Assembly (NCBI GenBank): GCA_001695595.3
Contig: MBPM02000057.1
Span: 372,001-436,000 of the forward strand
Direction: 5' to 3'
DNA: 64,000 bases
DNA from: Plasmopara viticola
Taxonomy: Eukaryota; Oomycota; Peronosporomycetes; Peronosporales; Peronosporaceae
In this document: positions 1 through 11,774 of the stretch, one piece after another
Layout: the number at the start of each line of letters is the position of its first letter
Numbering within the stretch: the stretch's first letter is position 1
Notes under the pieces: model-generated
The model's database searches: none
Told to the model about the DNA's origin: nothing
Seen by the model: only the letters and a program-made list of their open reading frames with translations
Translations under genes and position numbers: made by a program

Positions 1-1506
1 GGACAAAGCAAACCAACCATGGCTCCTCGATATACGTGAGAAACGAAGCGATGATGAGAATAACAAATCCTTAACATCATCGACGTCTGGGTGTTATAGA
101 AAATACTGCAAATGGGTTGAAACGAGTGGAGGGTCTCAAATGACATTTCTCAATGTATTCAGTGGTTTTTCAAAGAATGACGGGATAGACACCAAGCGAA
201 GAATATCGTTGCCTGTTGTGGCAAACGTTAAAGTGCCGATATCGAACCATTTCGCGACATATCTAGGAAGTGCAGTTAGAGTATGGCCTTTGCGTATTGC
301 CATACGCAAAGGTATAAAAATGATGTGACTATTGAGTGTTGAACCATTTTTTATGTTTAGCAGTTTCGAAATGTAAAAAAACGGCTCCGGTCGTATTTCT
401 ACCACTACAACCACAATTCATTCTAGTTTTAAGCTTCTCTCTGTTTGCATGATACATTTTTGCAGGCACGCTTTGACCGCTTGCTTGTTAGATCACGATA
501 CTGCTTTCCCTTTTCGCTGATTGCTGCTTTGTTGGTCCCGTCATACTTTTAAATGACGCTTTTCTCTTTACTTCGGCCAAATAGCAAATGTATCGTTTTG
601 ATTGACATATGCTTTCTTAAGCGATTTTTCAAAGCTGTTAATAGGTAATGAACTGCGCCCTATTAACTACATCGTATCCTTAGCTAGAATTGGTCGATTC
701 CGTGTTTTCTAAAGAATGGATTGATAGAGCAGCCAGCGTTTTTATTCCTCTCGTTCCACACCTTAATTTTTTTCTTAAGGCCATTTTACTGATGCGCTAA
801 GAGATTAGACGTGCTACCGATAAAGCAGATCTCCAATTGTACATAGAAGATATAATCAATTTTTTTACAATCATGACTGCTGTTATATACTTATACAATT
901 CATGTTATCAAGATCTAACATAACTACAGTCAATTCGCCACCCGAGTCGAAAGCCCTCGCCCTTATTATGACGACGATACATGAGAGAAGCCATTCCAAC
1001 TCCACTCAAGTCTTTCACCAATCCACGCAATGGGGCAGCTTTGGGCCCGGCCGCGGCAGTAATACCAGCCAAAGGTCGGAAGTAATCGGCTTCCAAATCG
1101 TTTTGAACAAGTTCCACGCAGCGCTAGCGCCCTTCTCGATACCGTTCCAGAGATTGCTATAAAAACCAGAGCCAATAAGTTCTGATTGATGAGTACATTG
1201 AACTTATTTTTTCGTGAAACATATGTAATGTCGTTCCTTTGCCCGATTTATAAGACCTCACAGGTTTCTTGTGATTTTCTGGATGGAAGTAATGCAAGTA
1301 TTCTTTGTTCAATTACAAATGACTCAAGCGAACGGGTTTGCCATGTAGGACCTTGACAGCTTGCGCGTGACTCAATCGACATCAAATTTCTTCTACATCG
1401 AAATTGAAGATCTGTATCACTCATATACAGAGCGAGAGACAAAATCGTCGAAAGTTTATAGATCTAAAGCACTAAGTCTAGACGTAATATTACTCGTGAT
1501 ATCCGA
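1..1506. other. Gene-poor AT-rich stretch, no supported gene
   Basis: Only short frames lacking convincing protein character occur here. Around 908-1175 the minus strand has two overlapping frames with alanine/proline-rich, protein-like composition. Neither has a start, domain or neighbour to support it, so they may be a decayed exon. No RNA gene or terminal repeat was recognised. Confidence 0.4.
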
Positions 1507-1923
1507 ATGGGAAGCGAGTATGATCATTTGTCAGACACCACGGTAAATCTATTAAGCAGACAACTGATCAAGCTTCACAAGGCCGGTGTTGCGAAACAGC
1601 AATGGTTCCCAATTAAATTCATTTCCAATATATATTATCTAACTAATTACGACGACACTGCTTTCCTTGAGACATCTAAGTTTCAGAACTCGATAATTAT
1701 TGTGCTTATGATGAGCATCTATACAAGGAAAGAGAGTCTCATACTGACACTGAACGCCATATGTAAGATGGTCAAAAACAGATTTCGATGTGCCTTCAAA
1801 AATTACGATGCGATCGAAAAGAAACTGAGTAGAGAGAACAAAGCTGCAAAGCTGTACAGCAAACTGGCACCAGAGGTGGAGAAGTGCATTAGCTATGAAG
1901 ACGCTAATGTTCATTCCTGGTAA
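1507..1923 (+). CDS. Hypothetical 138-aa protein, unrecognised
   Basis: An ATG-initiated frame encodes 138 residues rich in lysine, serine and isoleucine. It has a hydrophobic stretch near residues 62-70 (IIIVLMM) and a basic helical C-terminal half. I do not recognise a family. No signal peptide is visible at the N-terminus and no RxLR-type motif is present, so a secreted effector is not supported. It lies in a gene-poor tract about 600 bp before an adenain-like protease relic on the same strand, so it may belong to the same old mobile or viral element. It could equally be a chance frame or a gene fragment; codon-usage and homology tests would decide. Confidence 0.25.
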   Translation: MGSEYDHLSDTTVNLLSRQLIKLHKAGVAKQQWFPIKFISNIYYLTNYDDTAFLETSKFQNSIIIVLMMSIYTRKESLILTLNAICKMVKNRFRCAFKNYDAIEKKLSRENKAAKLYSKLAPEVEKCISYEDANVHSW

Positions 1924-2503
1924 AGTTGCAGAGGTGCTCACCGAAATGCATGGTAAAGTGTTTTTATCTTGAGCCGAGTTTGGGGCCATCATATGTTAAG
2001 GTGACCAATCGCGAGTACATGCCAAACCACTTCATAGCACCATGGCCCTAACACGAGCTACACGAAGATCGCAAATCAAGCGACTGACCCTGACGTATCA
2101 TTTGAACCAGACTTGTATTTATACGACTAAGCGCCCGAGCCTCCTGCGAATCCCGCTACAACGCCTGCTACAACACCTGTAAGCATTTCCAACGACCCTC
2201 AGGAACACATATTCCATGGCGGTTTCACACCTACAGGCAGCGACAAGACGCTTGCGATTGACACTTTCTATGAATATTTTTTTTGATACAATATACGAAG
2301 CGATCATGGAACGGGAACAAAAGTGGACAAATCGCAAAGCTGGTCTATCCCATGTGAAAAAAAAGTTCATAAACTTCAAGTGACAGTTGAAAACATAGTT
2401 CGTGCGATTATGTTGATGACGATTATTTTATACTTGCCAGAAAAATAAAGCATCATGTGCTATTGTTTTAATTAAATTGTCTAGAGTGACATATCATTGA
2501 CTC

Positions 2504-2788
2504 GTGAAACTCGTCAATTCTCTTGGAGTCAACTTCGATCAAATTGATTTGAAACAAGATGTAGACAAAAGCAAAGACCATTGCATGATTAACACGGGGA
2601 ATGTAATGATCTCTGCAACACACTGGATGGCAGTCTCAAACAAAAGTAAAGCCTACTTCGATCCACTAAGGCCTTGTGTCATCCCAAAAGATTATTTCTG
2701 TCGCGAACTCGAAATTCGAATCCACATTTTGGCCACTATGGGCAAAATTGTGTTCCATGACTTTACCGTCTGCAACAAAATCAATTAG
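2504..2788 (+). pseudogene. Relic of an adenovirus-type (Maverick/Polinton-like) cysteine protease
   Basis: The frame has no ATG at its beginning (it opens with GTG). Residues about 37-52 read ATHWMAVSNKSKAYFD, then P. This resembles the adenain-family core, in which the catalytic His lies in an HW(V/L)A context and a YFD segment follows about 10 residues later. The part that should carry the oxyanion Gln and catalytic Cys is not recognisable; the frame ends soon after a diverged HDFTVC segment. Family knowledge: such proteases occur in Maverick/Polinton elements, virophages and adenoviruses. Inference: this is a truncated, inactive fragment. No capsid, integrase or DNA polymerase B frame was recognised nearby. 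An ordinary host Ulp1-like protease fragment is an alternative. Confidence 0.35.
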
Positions 2789-4428
2789 GTAGGTTCTTCG
2801 AACTCTCCAGAATCAGTATGATACTTTTGATCAATCACTTCAATATAGACATGGATCTGACAAATCTGGATCAAAGAATAACCCATCTTCGTAAAAGTGT
2901 TTGGCCAGAGAGCAGCCTTTTGGTGCCGTTTTACATCAAATGATCCAAATATTAATGCATCGGATTTACGGATCGATCATTCGCTCTGCCGCCAGCATCC
3001 ATTCAAATACGGACAGCTAATTATGGTAAATACAGACTGCTGCGAAATCAAAGTGTTGTATAAACTAATTTCGTTTAAATATACACAAAACAGTGTATGT
3101 TAAATACTTTGAAACGCACGAGCCAAAGCCAACTCATACTGGTACTCATTAGCAACTCCCAAGTCAAGCCAGAAGTCATACTTGAGTGTAGAAGACATTA
3201 TTCGCATCACCAAAATTACGTCTACGGCTAAGTTTATATAGTTGAAATACCATACCTTTCCCAATTGCTAGCTACTTTTATGATGTCGTCTAAAATTAAT
3301 TTCGAAAGTCCCCATAGCGAGTCACAATAGCGGATTACCGTTCGAGTGTCGCTGTCGACGACACCATGAGTCACCGCTGAGTCACCACTTTGGTTACTCA
3401 TCAGCTTATTCCATTTCGATGTCTATCCTTTTTCTTAGTCATTGTAGAGCGATCTCTGTTTACCTGATTCACCTGAGCCTTCACTTTTATCAATATTCAA
3501 TTTATATACTTATAAGAAGGTATAGTGTGATAACGGTATCATTGACTAGAAATAGGAGAGACGTCAATGACTCATTCGACTTTTTATGCTTACATATCTC
3601 TTGATCATTTCTGTGATTACCGGTTTTTGAGGGTATATGCTGATACTGATCCCTGATTTGATATGTACTCTAAGTTTTTAATTCGTTAGGTCACTATACC
3701 GGTGTAGTATGTTGCTGGGCATCAGGTTCTAATCGTTGACGAATTCAATCGAAAATTAACCTGGCTCGTCTGAAGCAGCCTCTCGACGAAAACGAGTTGA
3801 CAGATGGCGCGAATTGAAAGTCGCATCTGTCGGATTGACGATAGGGATCGGATCCATAGGCGAAAGCGGGTTTGCTGAATTATCAACCGTGTAGAGCTTG
3901 TACTGTCGAGCCCGAAGCGCTCGTGATAGACGAATGCATAAAATGTATTCGACGCCGGGGAATTGCCCGCTTTCCGATTCAAATACGGCCATCCGCGTGA
4001 GACTCCCACTTCCACCTTCAATGTATGGTATTCGTTCCACGTCATTCCACCGGGACGAATGGCACCATACCAGGAGCAGGACCAAAACTACAATTGGGCG
4101 CGAGTTTTCGGAGGCGCTCTCAGTACGGCCGTGTTTAGCAAGCCGTAGTAGCCATCATGGCCAATTTATCCACTTGACCGCCATGTTCCGCGCAGACGAA
4201 GCAGTCGACGGGGCCAAGTATGCTTTCCAGCTCCTAAACACAGCAACGCACACGTCTTTGTGGTCTTGTCCCAGAATGTTTATGCATGCAACAAGCTCAA
4301 GAATTTTTGTCCTGTCCACTCGTCGTCCGCTCAACCATCCCATATGAGAGCAAGAAGAGTACCCCTAGACACTTCCAGCGTTGTACTATATACTACATCA
4401 TGGCTGATTCTGACTGTGTAGTATATAT
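2789..4428. other. Non-genic stretch with decayed coding frames
   Basis: No intact gene is supported. On the minus strand between 4347 and 3722, three overlapping frames have protein-like composition, with changes of frame between them, suggesting an old coding segment broken by indels. I cannot assign it to a family. The rest is low-complexity AT-rich sequence. Confidence 0.35.
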
Positions 4429-4450
4429 GTGAGTACTATATAGTACTCAC
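4429..4450. repeat. Perfect 22-bp palindrome
   Basis: Bases 4429-4450 equal their own reverse complement, centred on TATA (half-site gtgagtactat). A shorter related block, actatatactac, lies upstream near 4384. It sits about 260 bp upstream of the membrane-protein gene. It could be a hairpin, a dimeric binding site or the scar of a palindromic element. Confidence 0.75.
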
Positions 4451-4709
4451 AGATCCGAATTGTACCTGCAAAAATTAAGGTTTCTATATATGTGAGCCAA
4501 TCAGGAAGCTTAAAAGGTAAAGTCCACCCTAGTCTTCTTTTATATAATGTAAGCTGGTAATTTGAAATAAGGTCTCATTGCTTTCTTGCCTCGGTTTACG
4601 CGAGTCCTACCCTCGCCCAATTATTACAGCGCAAGGGCGGCCAGCCCGGTCGAAAGCTCGCCGCCCAGTCCGAGCGACGTCAAATTCAGTCTTTTAAACT
4701 ATCCTTAGC

Positions 4710-5957
4710 ATGCATTTTTTACATCCGCCACCTCCAAGCAAGACGTTCTCGACCCGCAGTAAGCTATTCGTTCTTTGCACCACTCTAACGGCGGCGGCGC
4801 TGCTCATCTTCTCGATCATCTATCCTCTTGTTAGAGGAGATTCGCGCCACACGATATACTTACTACAGTGCTGTCTGGCGATCGGTTTACTTGAGAAGAG
4901 TTGGTGGCACTATCGTATTCGGCAACGATTTCTCGTACTGCTCGAGGCTTCTGTACCAACGGTATCTGGTAACGCAGAATCGAACAACTCACGTCCTGAT
5001 TCAAGGGAGTATGAAATTGACTTTTGTGGCAAAATGGAGCCCACTGCGTATGCAGTGACAACATTTACCAACAGGTATATGAAGAGCGTGCGCTGCGCTG
5101 TGGTGGCTTTCGCTCTACTGGCTTTGTCGACTGTCGCCGCAGTCGGCATGACCATTGCATTGTGTACGGAAGACGATGTTGTCATTTGTACTGCAGTCGG
5201 CTGCTTTGCTGGCGTGTTGTGTGCCTGCTTCGCGCCAACGCCCGGTGACGGAGTCGCCATTCTAGTGCAGGAGGGTGCGCTCACCGTGACGGCGATAAAC
5301 TCCATGCGTGTGCGACATTCGGGATTCAAGGTGCAAATGGCAATTTTGAATTATTTGTATGTTACGTTGGCTTGCTGGGTCGTCATTGTCATTTCGCGTG
5401 TAATCGTGTCAAAGAAGCAACTGGAGTGTTTTCTAATGGTTGCTCTGGATACTGTCGCCCTGCTTCACGTAACGATTGTAATGATGGAAATTGTGGAATT
5501 TGTCGAGCATCCACGTGCAGTAAATTATCCTCGCGAACTTTCAGCCTATTTCGTTACGATCGCTTGTGCTGAGCTTGGTCATTATCTTTTTGATGCCGTG
5601 ACGATCGAGTGGCTACCTCGCTGCTTTTATCGCTGGAGACTCACGTCTTCGCGGTCTTACCAAGCGACAGACTTTATCGTGTCGGTAATGTTTGGCACTG
5701 CTGGCATGTTAATTTGGATGAAGGGGGTATTTAATTTGTATTTGGGCCCGGGAAGCATTGGCGCTTTACTTGGTGCAGCGGCACTTTCTCAAATAGGCCG
5801 CGCGTTTATGACACTGACGTATGAAGCAGCGATGACACTTCCGTGGTATCATACTACGTTTACAATCTGGAACAATGGCATCATGGAGTTAATGAACCCA
5901 TTTTTAATGGGCTGGGTCGTGTTCCACCCATACGCCAAAACAATTTTGGCAGGCTGA
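4710..5957 (+). CDS. Polytopic membrane protein, 415 aa, unknown function
   Basis: A single uninterrupted exon starts at the first ATG in the frame. The protein has a short basic/proline-rich N-terminus and then about eight to ten hydrophobic segments, roughly at residues 21-41, 50-62, 126-148, 152-172, 208-230, 240-262, 275-292, 323-343 and 350-368, consistent with a multi-spanning membrane protein. A hydrophilic loop of about residues 80-120 is acidic and asparagine-rich. No transporter, GPCR or enzyme signature is recognised; the C-terminal region contains NNGIMELMNPF followed by a short tail. It is intact and its codon use resembles neighbouring genes, so it is likely real. The 3' neighbour, CWC24, is convergent with 111 bp between stop codons. 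Confidence 0.8.
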   Translation: MHFLHPPPPSKTFSTRSKLFVLCTTLTAAALLIFSIIYPLVRGDSRHTIYLLQCCLAIGLLEKSWWHYRIRQRFLVLLEASVPTVSGNAESNNSRPDSREYEIDFCGKMEPTAYAVTTFTNRYMKSVRCAVVAFALLALSTVAAVGMTIALCTEDDVVICTAVGCFAGVLCACFAPTPGDGVAILVQEGALTVTAINSMRVRHSGFKVQMAILNYLYVTLACWVVIVISRVIVSKKQLECFLMVALDTVALLHVTIVMMEIVEFVEHPRAVNYPRELSAYFVTIACAELGHYLFDAVTIEWLPRCFYRWRLTSSRSYQATDFIVSVMFGTAGMLIWMKGVFNLYLGPGSIGALLGAAALSQIGRAFMTLTYEAAMTLPWYHTTFTIWNNGIMELMNPFLMGWVVFHPYAKTILAG

Positions 5958-5986
5958 GAAGCTCTATCAGGCTGAGAAGCTCTATA
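5951..5986 (+). repeat. 18-bp tandem duplication covering a stop codon
   Basis: The unit aggctgagaagctctat(c/a) occurs twice head to tail (5951-5968 and 5969-5986). The first copy contains the TGA stop of the upstream membrane-protein gene, so the duplication probably arose by slippage at the gene's end without altering the protein. Confidence 0.85.
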
Positions 5987-6068
5987 GATGGATAGTAAAA
6001 TGGATTTTTTGGCCATTAGTATTTATTGAGACAAGATATACGATTTTTTTTAACGGAATCTTCTTCCA

Positions 6069-7462
<1,394 letters not shown>

Positions 7463-7728
7463 GAATTGTCATTTATTGATATTCGAAGTAATAAATGAAG
7501 CAGCTAGCACTATTACACTCCGGTTATCATGTGTTATCAAACTACTATGTAGTAAATTTTTGTATTACACAACTGCTATGATTGGCAGAGTTTACATCTG
7601 GATTAAGGACGACGAAATATCTCTTTGCGATAGTATAGGCTCAAAGTATTAGTATCTTGATACTAAGTATTCTTATTACCGATACAAATTGGTTAGTAAT
7701 CTTTTCTTAGTAACCTCCTAATGAGTCT
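7463..7728. other. Intergenic spacer between CWC24 and glutaredoxin
   Basis: Upstream of CWC24, 7491-7500 read on the minus strand contains cTTCATTTAT, resembling an initiator about 30 nt before the ATG. A short inverted repeat (agtatc-ttgatact type) lies near 7655-7675. Nothing else is recognisable. Confidence 0.4.
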
Positions 7729-8043
7729 TTACAAAGCACCATTTTGCTTGAGCAGAGGCTCAAGTTTGCCCTCTTTGTGCAACTTCTGCACATCCGAGTT
7801 GCCACCGATTGACTTCCCGCCCACGAACACATTGGGCACAGTACTCTGGCCTGTAATTTTCTCCAGGGCGTCCTGCTGCTCGCTACCGTCAGTAATTTGG
7901 TCCAGCTCTACAACGTCGTACTTTGCACCGAGCTGCGTCAGGAGCGCCTTAACTTTGGTGCAGTATGGGCAAGTGGTCTTGCTGAACACCACCACGGGGT
8001 TGGTGGAGATCTTTAGTTCCACAGATTCCTTGGCACTCACCAT
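7729..8043 (-). CDS. Glutaredoxin, dithiol CPYC type
   Basis: This intact 104-aa single-exon protein has the thioredoxin-fold order of classical glutaredoxins. The strand VVVFSKTTCPYCTKVK carries the CPYC dithiol active site (about residues 23-26). The cis-Pro loop is TVPNVFVGGKSIGG (about residues 67-80), and a C-terminal GKL follows. There is no organelle presequence, so a cytosolic enzyme is likely. Glutaredoxins use glutathione to reduce disulfides and glutathionylated proteins, and some bind a 2Fe-2S cluster between two monomers. Length matches the family (about 100-110 aa). The ATG is the first in frame, and an initiator-like TCATTTTAG lies 34-42 nt upstream. No nearby gene shares its pathway. 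Confidence 0.95.
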   Translation of the reverse strand: MVSAKESVELKISTNPVVVFSKTTCPYCTKVKALLTQLGAKYDVVELDQITDGSEQQDALEKITGQSTVPNVFVGGKSIGGNSDVQKLHKEGKLEPLLKQNGAL

Positions 8044-8076
8044 CTTTGAATTGCTGACTTGGACGTAATTTGTAGA

Positions 8077-8085
8077 CTAAAATGA
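8077..8085 (-). promoter_or_regulatory. Candidate oomycete-type initiator of the glutaredoxin gene
   Basis: Read on the minus strand this is TCATTTTAG, fitting the oomycete initiator core TCATTYY except at its last position, about 34-42 nt before the start codon. Assignment rests on motif and spacing only. Confidence 0.4.
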
Positions 8086-9030
8086 AATTTGAAGATTCCG
8101 GGGACTGTGTCGCAATTTGTTTACATCAACATAAGATTCGAGCTACCGAACCCAGTGGTCGTCTGACCCTTTTAAGACCGGGTTTCGTACTCCTTAATAC
8201 ACTATACGGTTATTTCGGTCTGTGGCGTCTGGCCCACCCAACTGTTACAAAAGTAAATGAACTTCCAATTTTCCCACCCAACTGTTACAGAAGGTGATCG
8301 GTTTTACGTCAATATTAGATAAACATTTTATTACACTTTCATCCAGCAAGTTGCTTGACTACTGTTGTGGTATTTTGATCGTGTGCAAAGTATACTAAAG
8401 TAGGCCAAAATTGTAACTCGAGGACGTTGAGTCGCGGCAGGCATACAAAGTATGAGCAACATAGTGAGTGAGCTGAAGATGCATCCAGAGTAAGCACTGG
8501 AATTCCTTTACTTTCATAACGGATCAGTTGGTGCAGCGAAGTTACTACCTCTGCGCCAAGTCAGTATCGAATTTTACTGTGGTCGAAAACTGACAGGTGA
8601 TGTAATTTGCGGAGAGAAGTCGAAAAGGTGATAGCTTGCGTTTACGTCAACATTAGAGCGTACACTATATAGATAAGTACACAATTTTCGGTCTGGACAT
8701 TATGCGAAGAGACTCGTCGCATTAGAGCTACAGAGACCAGACAAGCAGAAGCGAGATAAACGTCTGGCTTTCTAGCAGCTAGTGCAGTTCATTAAAGTAT
8801 AAAGCGCATTATCATCAAGCTCTCTCCACGAGCTCGCTGATAGGACTTACTTGTACATCTAAAATCAATTGGGCTGCGGTTTGTGTGGCTTGATTCATAG
8901 TAAATATATCATACAGTGCCCGTATACATCGTTCAGCATTTGCGAGCTCCAGGTGACGGAACCATAGTATATGTGAAAGCAATTATTACGCTTTTACCAC
9001 TGCACTTACCGTGGACCCATATTATAAATA
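8086..9030. other. Intergenic, short direct repeats only
   Basis: No coding frame is supported. A 17-nt block, cccacccaactgttaca, occurs twice (near 8236 and 8274). A second near-repeat, (g/t)tttacgtcaa(t/c)attaga, is at about 8301 and 8641. These could be ends of an eroded element, but no terminal inverted repeat was found. Confidence 0.4.
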
Positions 9031-9579
9031 CTAATGCCCCTTTTCCAATTTAAAATTTGAGGTAGAAGGCGCCATGCCGAATCCTTCTGGCACACTCTGC
9101 TCTGGAAAGTGGTGACGCAGCAGTATCTTCGACAGCGCGTTGTGGTGAATGCAGTGGTGCACGGCGAACGCTAGCTCACGGCTAAATGTGGACATAAAGT
9201 CAAGCTCGCTCCCGTCCGCCGAAAGCATAAAAACCGCGCGCACGGGGTGCAACAAGTGGCTTTGTGGTACTGTACGAAGCGTCATTTCTAGATCATTGAT
9301 GTGCCCAATGGCTATTTGACGATCTGTCTCCATGAGCGTGTTGCGATCGCGGATGTCGTAGTGTATCATGGTATCGTCGCTTCCCTGCTGACGGGCAGTT
9401 AAGAGTTCAAGAGGCTTGCGCAGGTGGTCCAATGAGTGCCGCGTATGCTGGCCAACAGAACCCTCGACGAGGGGGCTGTGATACTTGTACACGGAGTCGC
9501 TTAAGCTGCGAAGGAAGGTCTTATGTTGGTGTAGTATGGCCAAAGCGCATTGGGGCGCACTCGAGATATATTTTCCCAT
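9031..9579 (-). CDS. DinB-fold (four-helix metal-binding) protein
   Basis: An intact 182-aa frame starts at ATG. It has the hallmarks of the DinB/YfiT-like four-helix bundle: an early His in SVGQHTRHSLDH (about residue 42-50), a long polar middle, and a helix ELAFAVHHCIHHN (about residue 135-147) supplying two further histidines. That spacing fits the three-His metal site of the superfamily. Members include bacterial stress-induced DinB and thiol-dependent S-transferases. The precise substrate here cannot be inferred. There is no signal peptide or membrane segment. DinB-like proteins are chiefly bacterial, so lateral acquisition is possible, but codon use does not obviously differ from its neighbours. 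Confidence 0.75.
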   Translation of the reverse strand: MGKYISSAPQCALAILHQHKTFLRSLSDSVYKYHSPLVEGSVGQHTRHSLDHLRKPLELLTARQQGSDDTMIHYDIRDRNTLMETDRQIAIGHINDLEMTLRTVPQSHLLHPVRAVFMLSADGSELDFMSTFSRELAFAVHHCIHHNALSKILLRHHFPEQSVPEGFGMAPSTSNFKLEKGH

Positions 9580-9781
9580 GGCTTCGCCTTTTTGTATGTG
9601 TCTCCCGAGATTTTATACGATTGTGCATTCGCCTGATACTTTATTGCATATTGGCCAACTTCAACGCCAAGCTTTTCTCAACCCTACTTTTTATAAGATC
9701 CGTGAATCTCATAAAAATGCAACAAGGACGGCTTTAGCGACAAAGCGTGCGAGTGGCGGACGTGCGTGACTCGGTAAGTCG

Positions 9782-9922
9782 ATGGGTATCTACGCGCCCA
9801 ACGATAAGCACTACAACTTCTATGCTTTAGCCGACCTGACGACAGATGCGCTCACTACCAACATTCTAAGCGGCCGTTCGCAGTTGTTCGACCACGAGCA
9901 CTATAAACGTCTTGCACTTTGA
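9782..9922 (+). CDS. Small 46-aa ORF or exon remnant
   Basis: An ATG-initiated frame encodes 46 residues, MGIYAPNDKHYNFYALADL and so on, ending in HYKRLAL. Composition and codon use look like real protein rather than noise. No upstream exon could be joined with confidence, although a gtaagtcg donor-like site lies just before the ATG. It may be a fragment of a lost gene. The family is not recognised. Confidence 0.25.
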   Translation: MGIYAPNDKHYNFYALADLTTDALTTNILSGRSQLFDHEHYKRLAL

Positions 9923-10107
9923 AATTGGATGTAAGGTGAATTATATTTAACGCTTTGCAAAAATAATGGATCATTGGACCTTCATCGATTTCTTCGCATT
10001 TTTAAGTGCCACAGATTTAGGGGTGGTAGATGTGTCCTTCTAAAAGGGCATATTGTTTGTCCTACAGACAACTCTAAATAATACTGAGTTACACCATCTT
10101 TTAACTA

Positions 10108-10431
10108 TTTTGTGTATTGTATTACGTTATCGCGTTGCCAAGTTATGCACGTGCTAGGCTCTATGGCTAGTCCACGGCATAGAGTGGTGTCCGCATACGT
10201 CGGGTCTCGTTCGGCGGGCAGTGCAGCCAGCACCGAGGCCGTGAGGGTCTTCCATTATTTTGTGTAGTTCTGACTTGGTAAGAGCCCAGGTGGCGCTCTG
10301 GTGCTGGAGACCGTCGCGTCGAGGGTGAGACTCGTTAGAGACTGCAGATGCCCGAGAGCACCTGCCCGAAGCGCGCGAGCATTTAGCCCCCGCGCTTGGA
10401 AGGAGGGCGTCACCCCAACCTTTTCCGAAAA
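10108..10431 (-). mobile_element. Short LINE-derived non-autonomous element, copy A (324 bp)
   Basis: The element begins (minus strand) ttttcggaaaaggttgggg and ends after gcgataacgtaatac. It is flanked by a 12-bp direct repeat, atcttttaacta (10096-10107 and 10432-10443), the target-site duplication. Relative to the longer copy at 10616-11763 it carries the same 5' leader and 3' end but lacks nearly all the coding part. Two internal deletions join ccagcacc to gccacctgggctc, and gtcagaact to aaaataatggaagacc. Copy C at 47403-47726 has the same two junctions, so this is a family rather than a one-off truncation. It is probably mobilised by an intact LINE elsewhere. Confidence 0.85.
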
Positions 10432-10615
10432 ATCTTTTAACTAGTATCTTAGTAAGATCCGCAATATGCACTTACGTGATGCCCGATAAAAGATGCAGCG
10501 TTCGAATTATGAGTTCTACGATGCGTCGCATTTGGTGTGTTGGTAGTTAAGGTGGCGCAAATCGAATGTAGATGATACGAATGACACTATTATAAATATG
10601 TAATTTGCTCGGATC

Positions 10616-11763
10616 TTTTCGGAAAAGGTTGGGGTGACGCCCTCCTTCCAAGCGCGGGGGCTAAATGCTCGCGCGCTTCGGGCAGGTGCTCTCGGGCATC
10701 TGCAGGTCTCTAACGAGTCTCACCCTCGACGCGACGGTCTCCAGCACCAGGCCAAACCCCCTTCCACGCCCTTAACCGCGCCAACCGCATTCGGATTGGC
10801 TCCTTTAATGTGAATTCTCTAGGTTCGAAGCGCAAGAAGCACGAAACACTCCCCGAAGATCTCCGGCGCTACCGCGTCGATATCCTTGGCCTCCGAGAAA
10901 CCAAGATCTACGATAGAGGTGAGCACCGCATTGATGACTTCCTTCTAACCCTGAAAAAAAAAAAAAAAAAAACGAAGCCAAGACCGAAGTCACCGAAATC
11001 CGCCGCCACTGCAACCCTACGCCCGATCCCGAGAAGAAACCTGGCGCCACACTAAGAAGCTCGGAACACTCCTCGGCGATATTGAAAATCTATCCCGACG
11101 CAATTCCCTGGCCACCCTCGCGCTCCACCGCCTCTGGTCCGTCTGGCTCCGCCCCACGCTCATCTCACCCAAGACCCGAATTCGATTGTACAACACCTAC
11201 GTTCTACCGATTCTGCTGTACAACTGCGCCACCTGGGCTCTTACCAAGTCAGAGCTCCACGGCCTCGAGAGTTTCCATCGCCGCCAGCTTCGCTACGCTC
11301 TTGGCTATCGCTACCCCCAACACATTTCGAATGCAAGACTCTACGACCTCTGTGATGAGCGGCCGCTGAGACTGCGACTGACACAAGCTCGCTGGCGCCT
11401 GTTTGGCCATGTACTTCGCCGCAATCCCGACATTCCAGCTAACCTCCAGATGCGTGCCTACTTCTTCTCCACCGCAGCAAAATGGCGCGGACGTCCCCGC
11501 ACCACGCTCCCCTCAACACTCGAGCACAACCTTGTTTCCCGTGGCTCCGGCTTTCGACTCCGGATAGCACAAGACCTCGAAGTGGTACGTACCCTTGCAC
11601 AAGACCGAAAGAAATGGAAGACCCTCACGACCTCGGTGCTGGATGCACTGCCCGCCGAACGAGACCCGACGTATGCGGACACCACTCTATGCCTTGGACT
11701 AGCCAGACTGAGCCTAGCACGTGCATAACTTGGCAACGCGATAACGTAATACATTACATTACA
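10616..11763 (+). mobile_element. Defective non-LTR (LINE) retrotransposon, copy B
   Basis: The 1,148-bp element is flanked by an 11-bp direct repeat, ttgctcggatc (10605-10615 and 11764-11774). After a 5' leader, 10784-10950 encodes the start of an APE-type endonuclease (IRIGSFNVNSLG, then ILGLRETKIYD). A run of about 18 A residues follows at about 10954-10971, and then the frame changes. From about 11052 the 3' part of reverse transcriptase is encoded (LGTLLGDIE, YVLPILLYNCATW, LFGHVLRR), ending at 11728. The catalytic core of the reverse transcriptase, including its metal-binding FADD-like motif, is absent, so the copy is dead. The 3' end has a short ATTAC-repeat tail. It lies head to head with copy A. 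Confidence 0.9.
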
Positions 11764-11774
11764 TTGCTCGGATC

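Noticed and set aside
3722..4347. NPP1/necrosis-inducing-like effector in the minus-strand frames
   Set aside because: The hallmark GHRHDWE-type heptapeptide and signal peptide are absent; the frames are broken.
9485..9769. Plus-strand coding frames opposite the DinB gene
   Set aside because: They are antisense shadows of the DinB frame, with no start context or domain.
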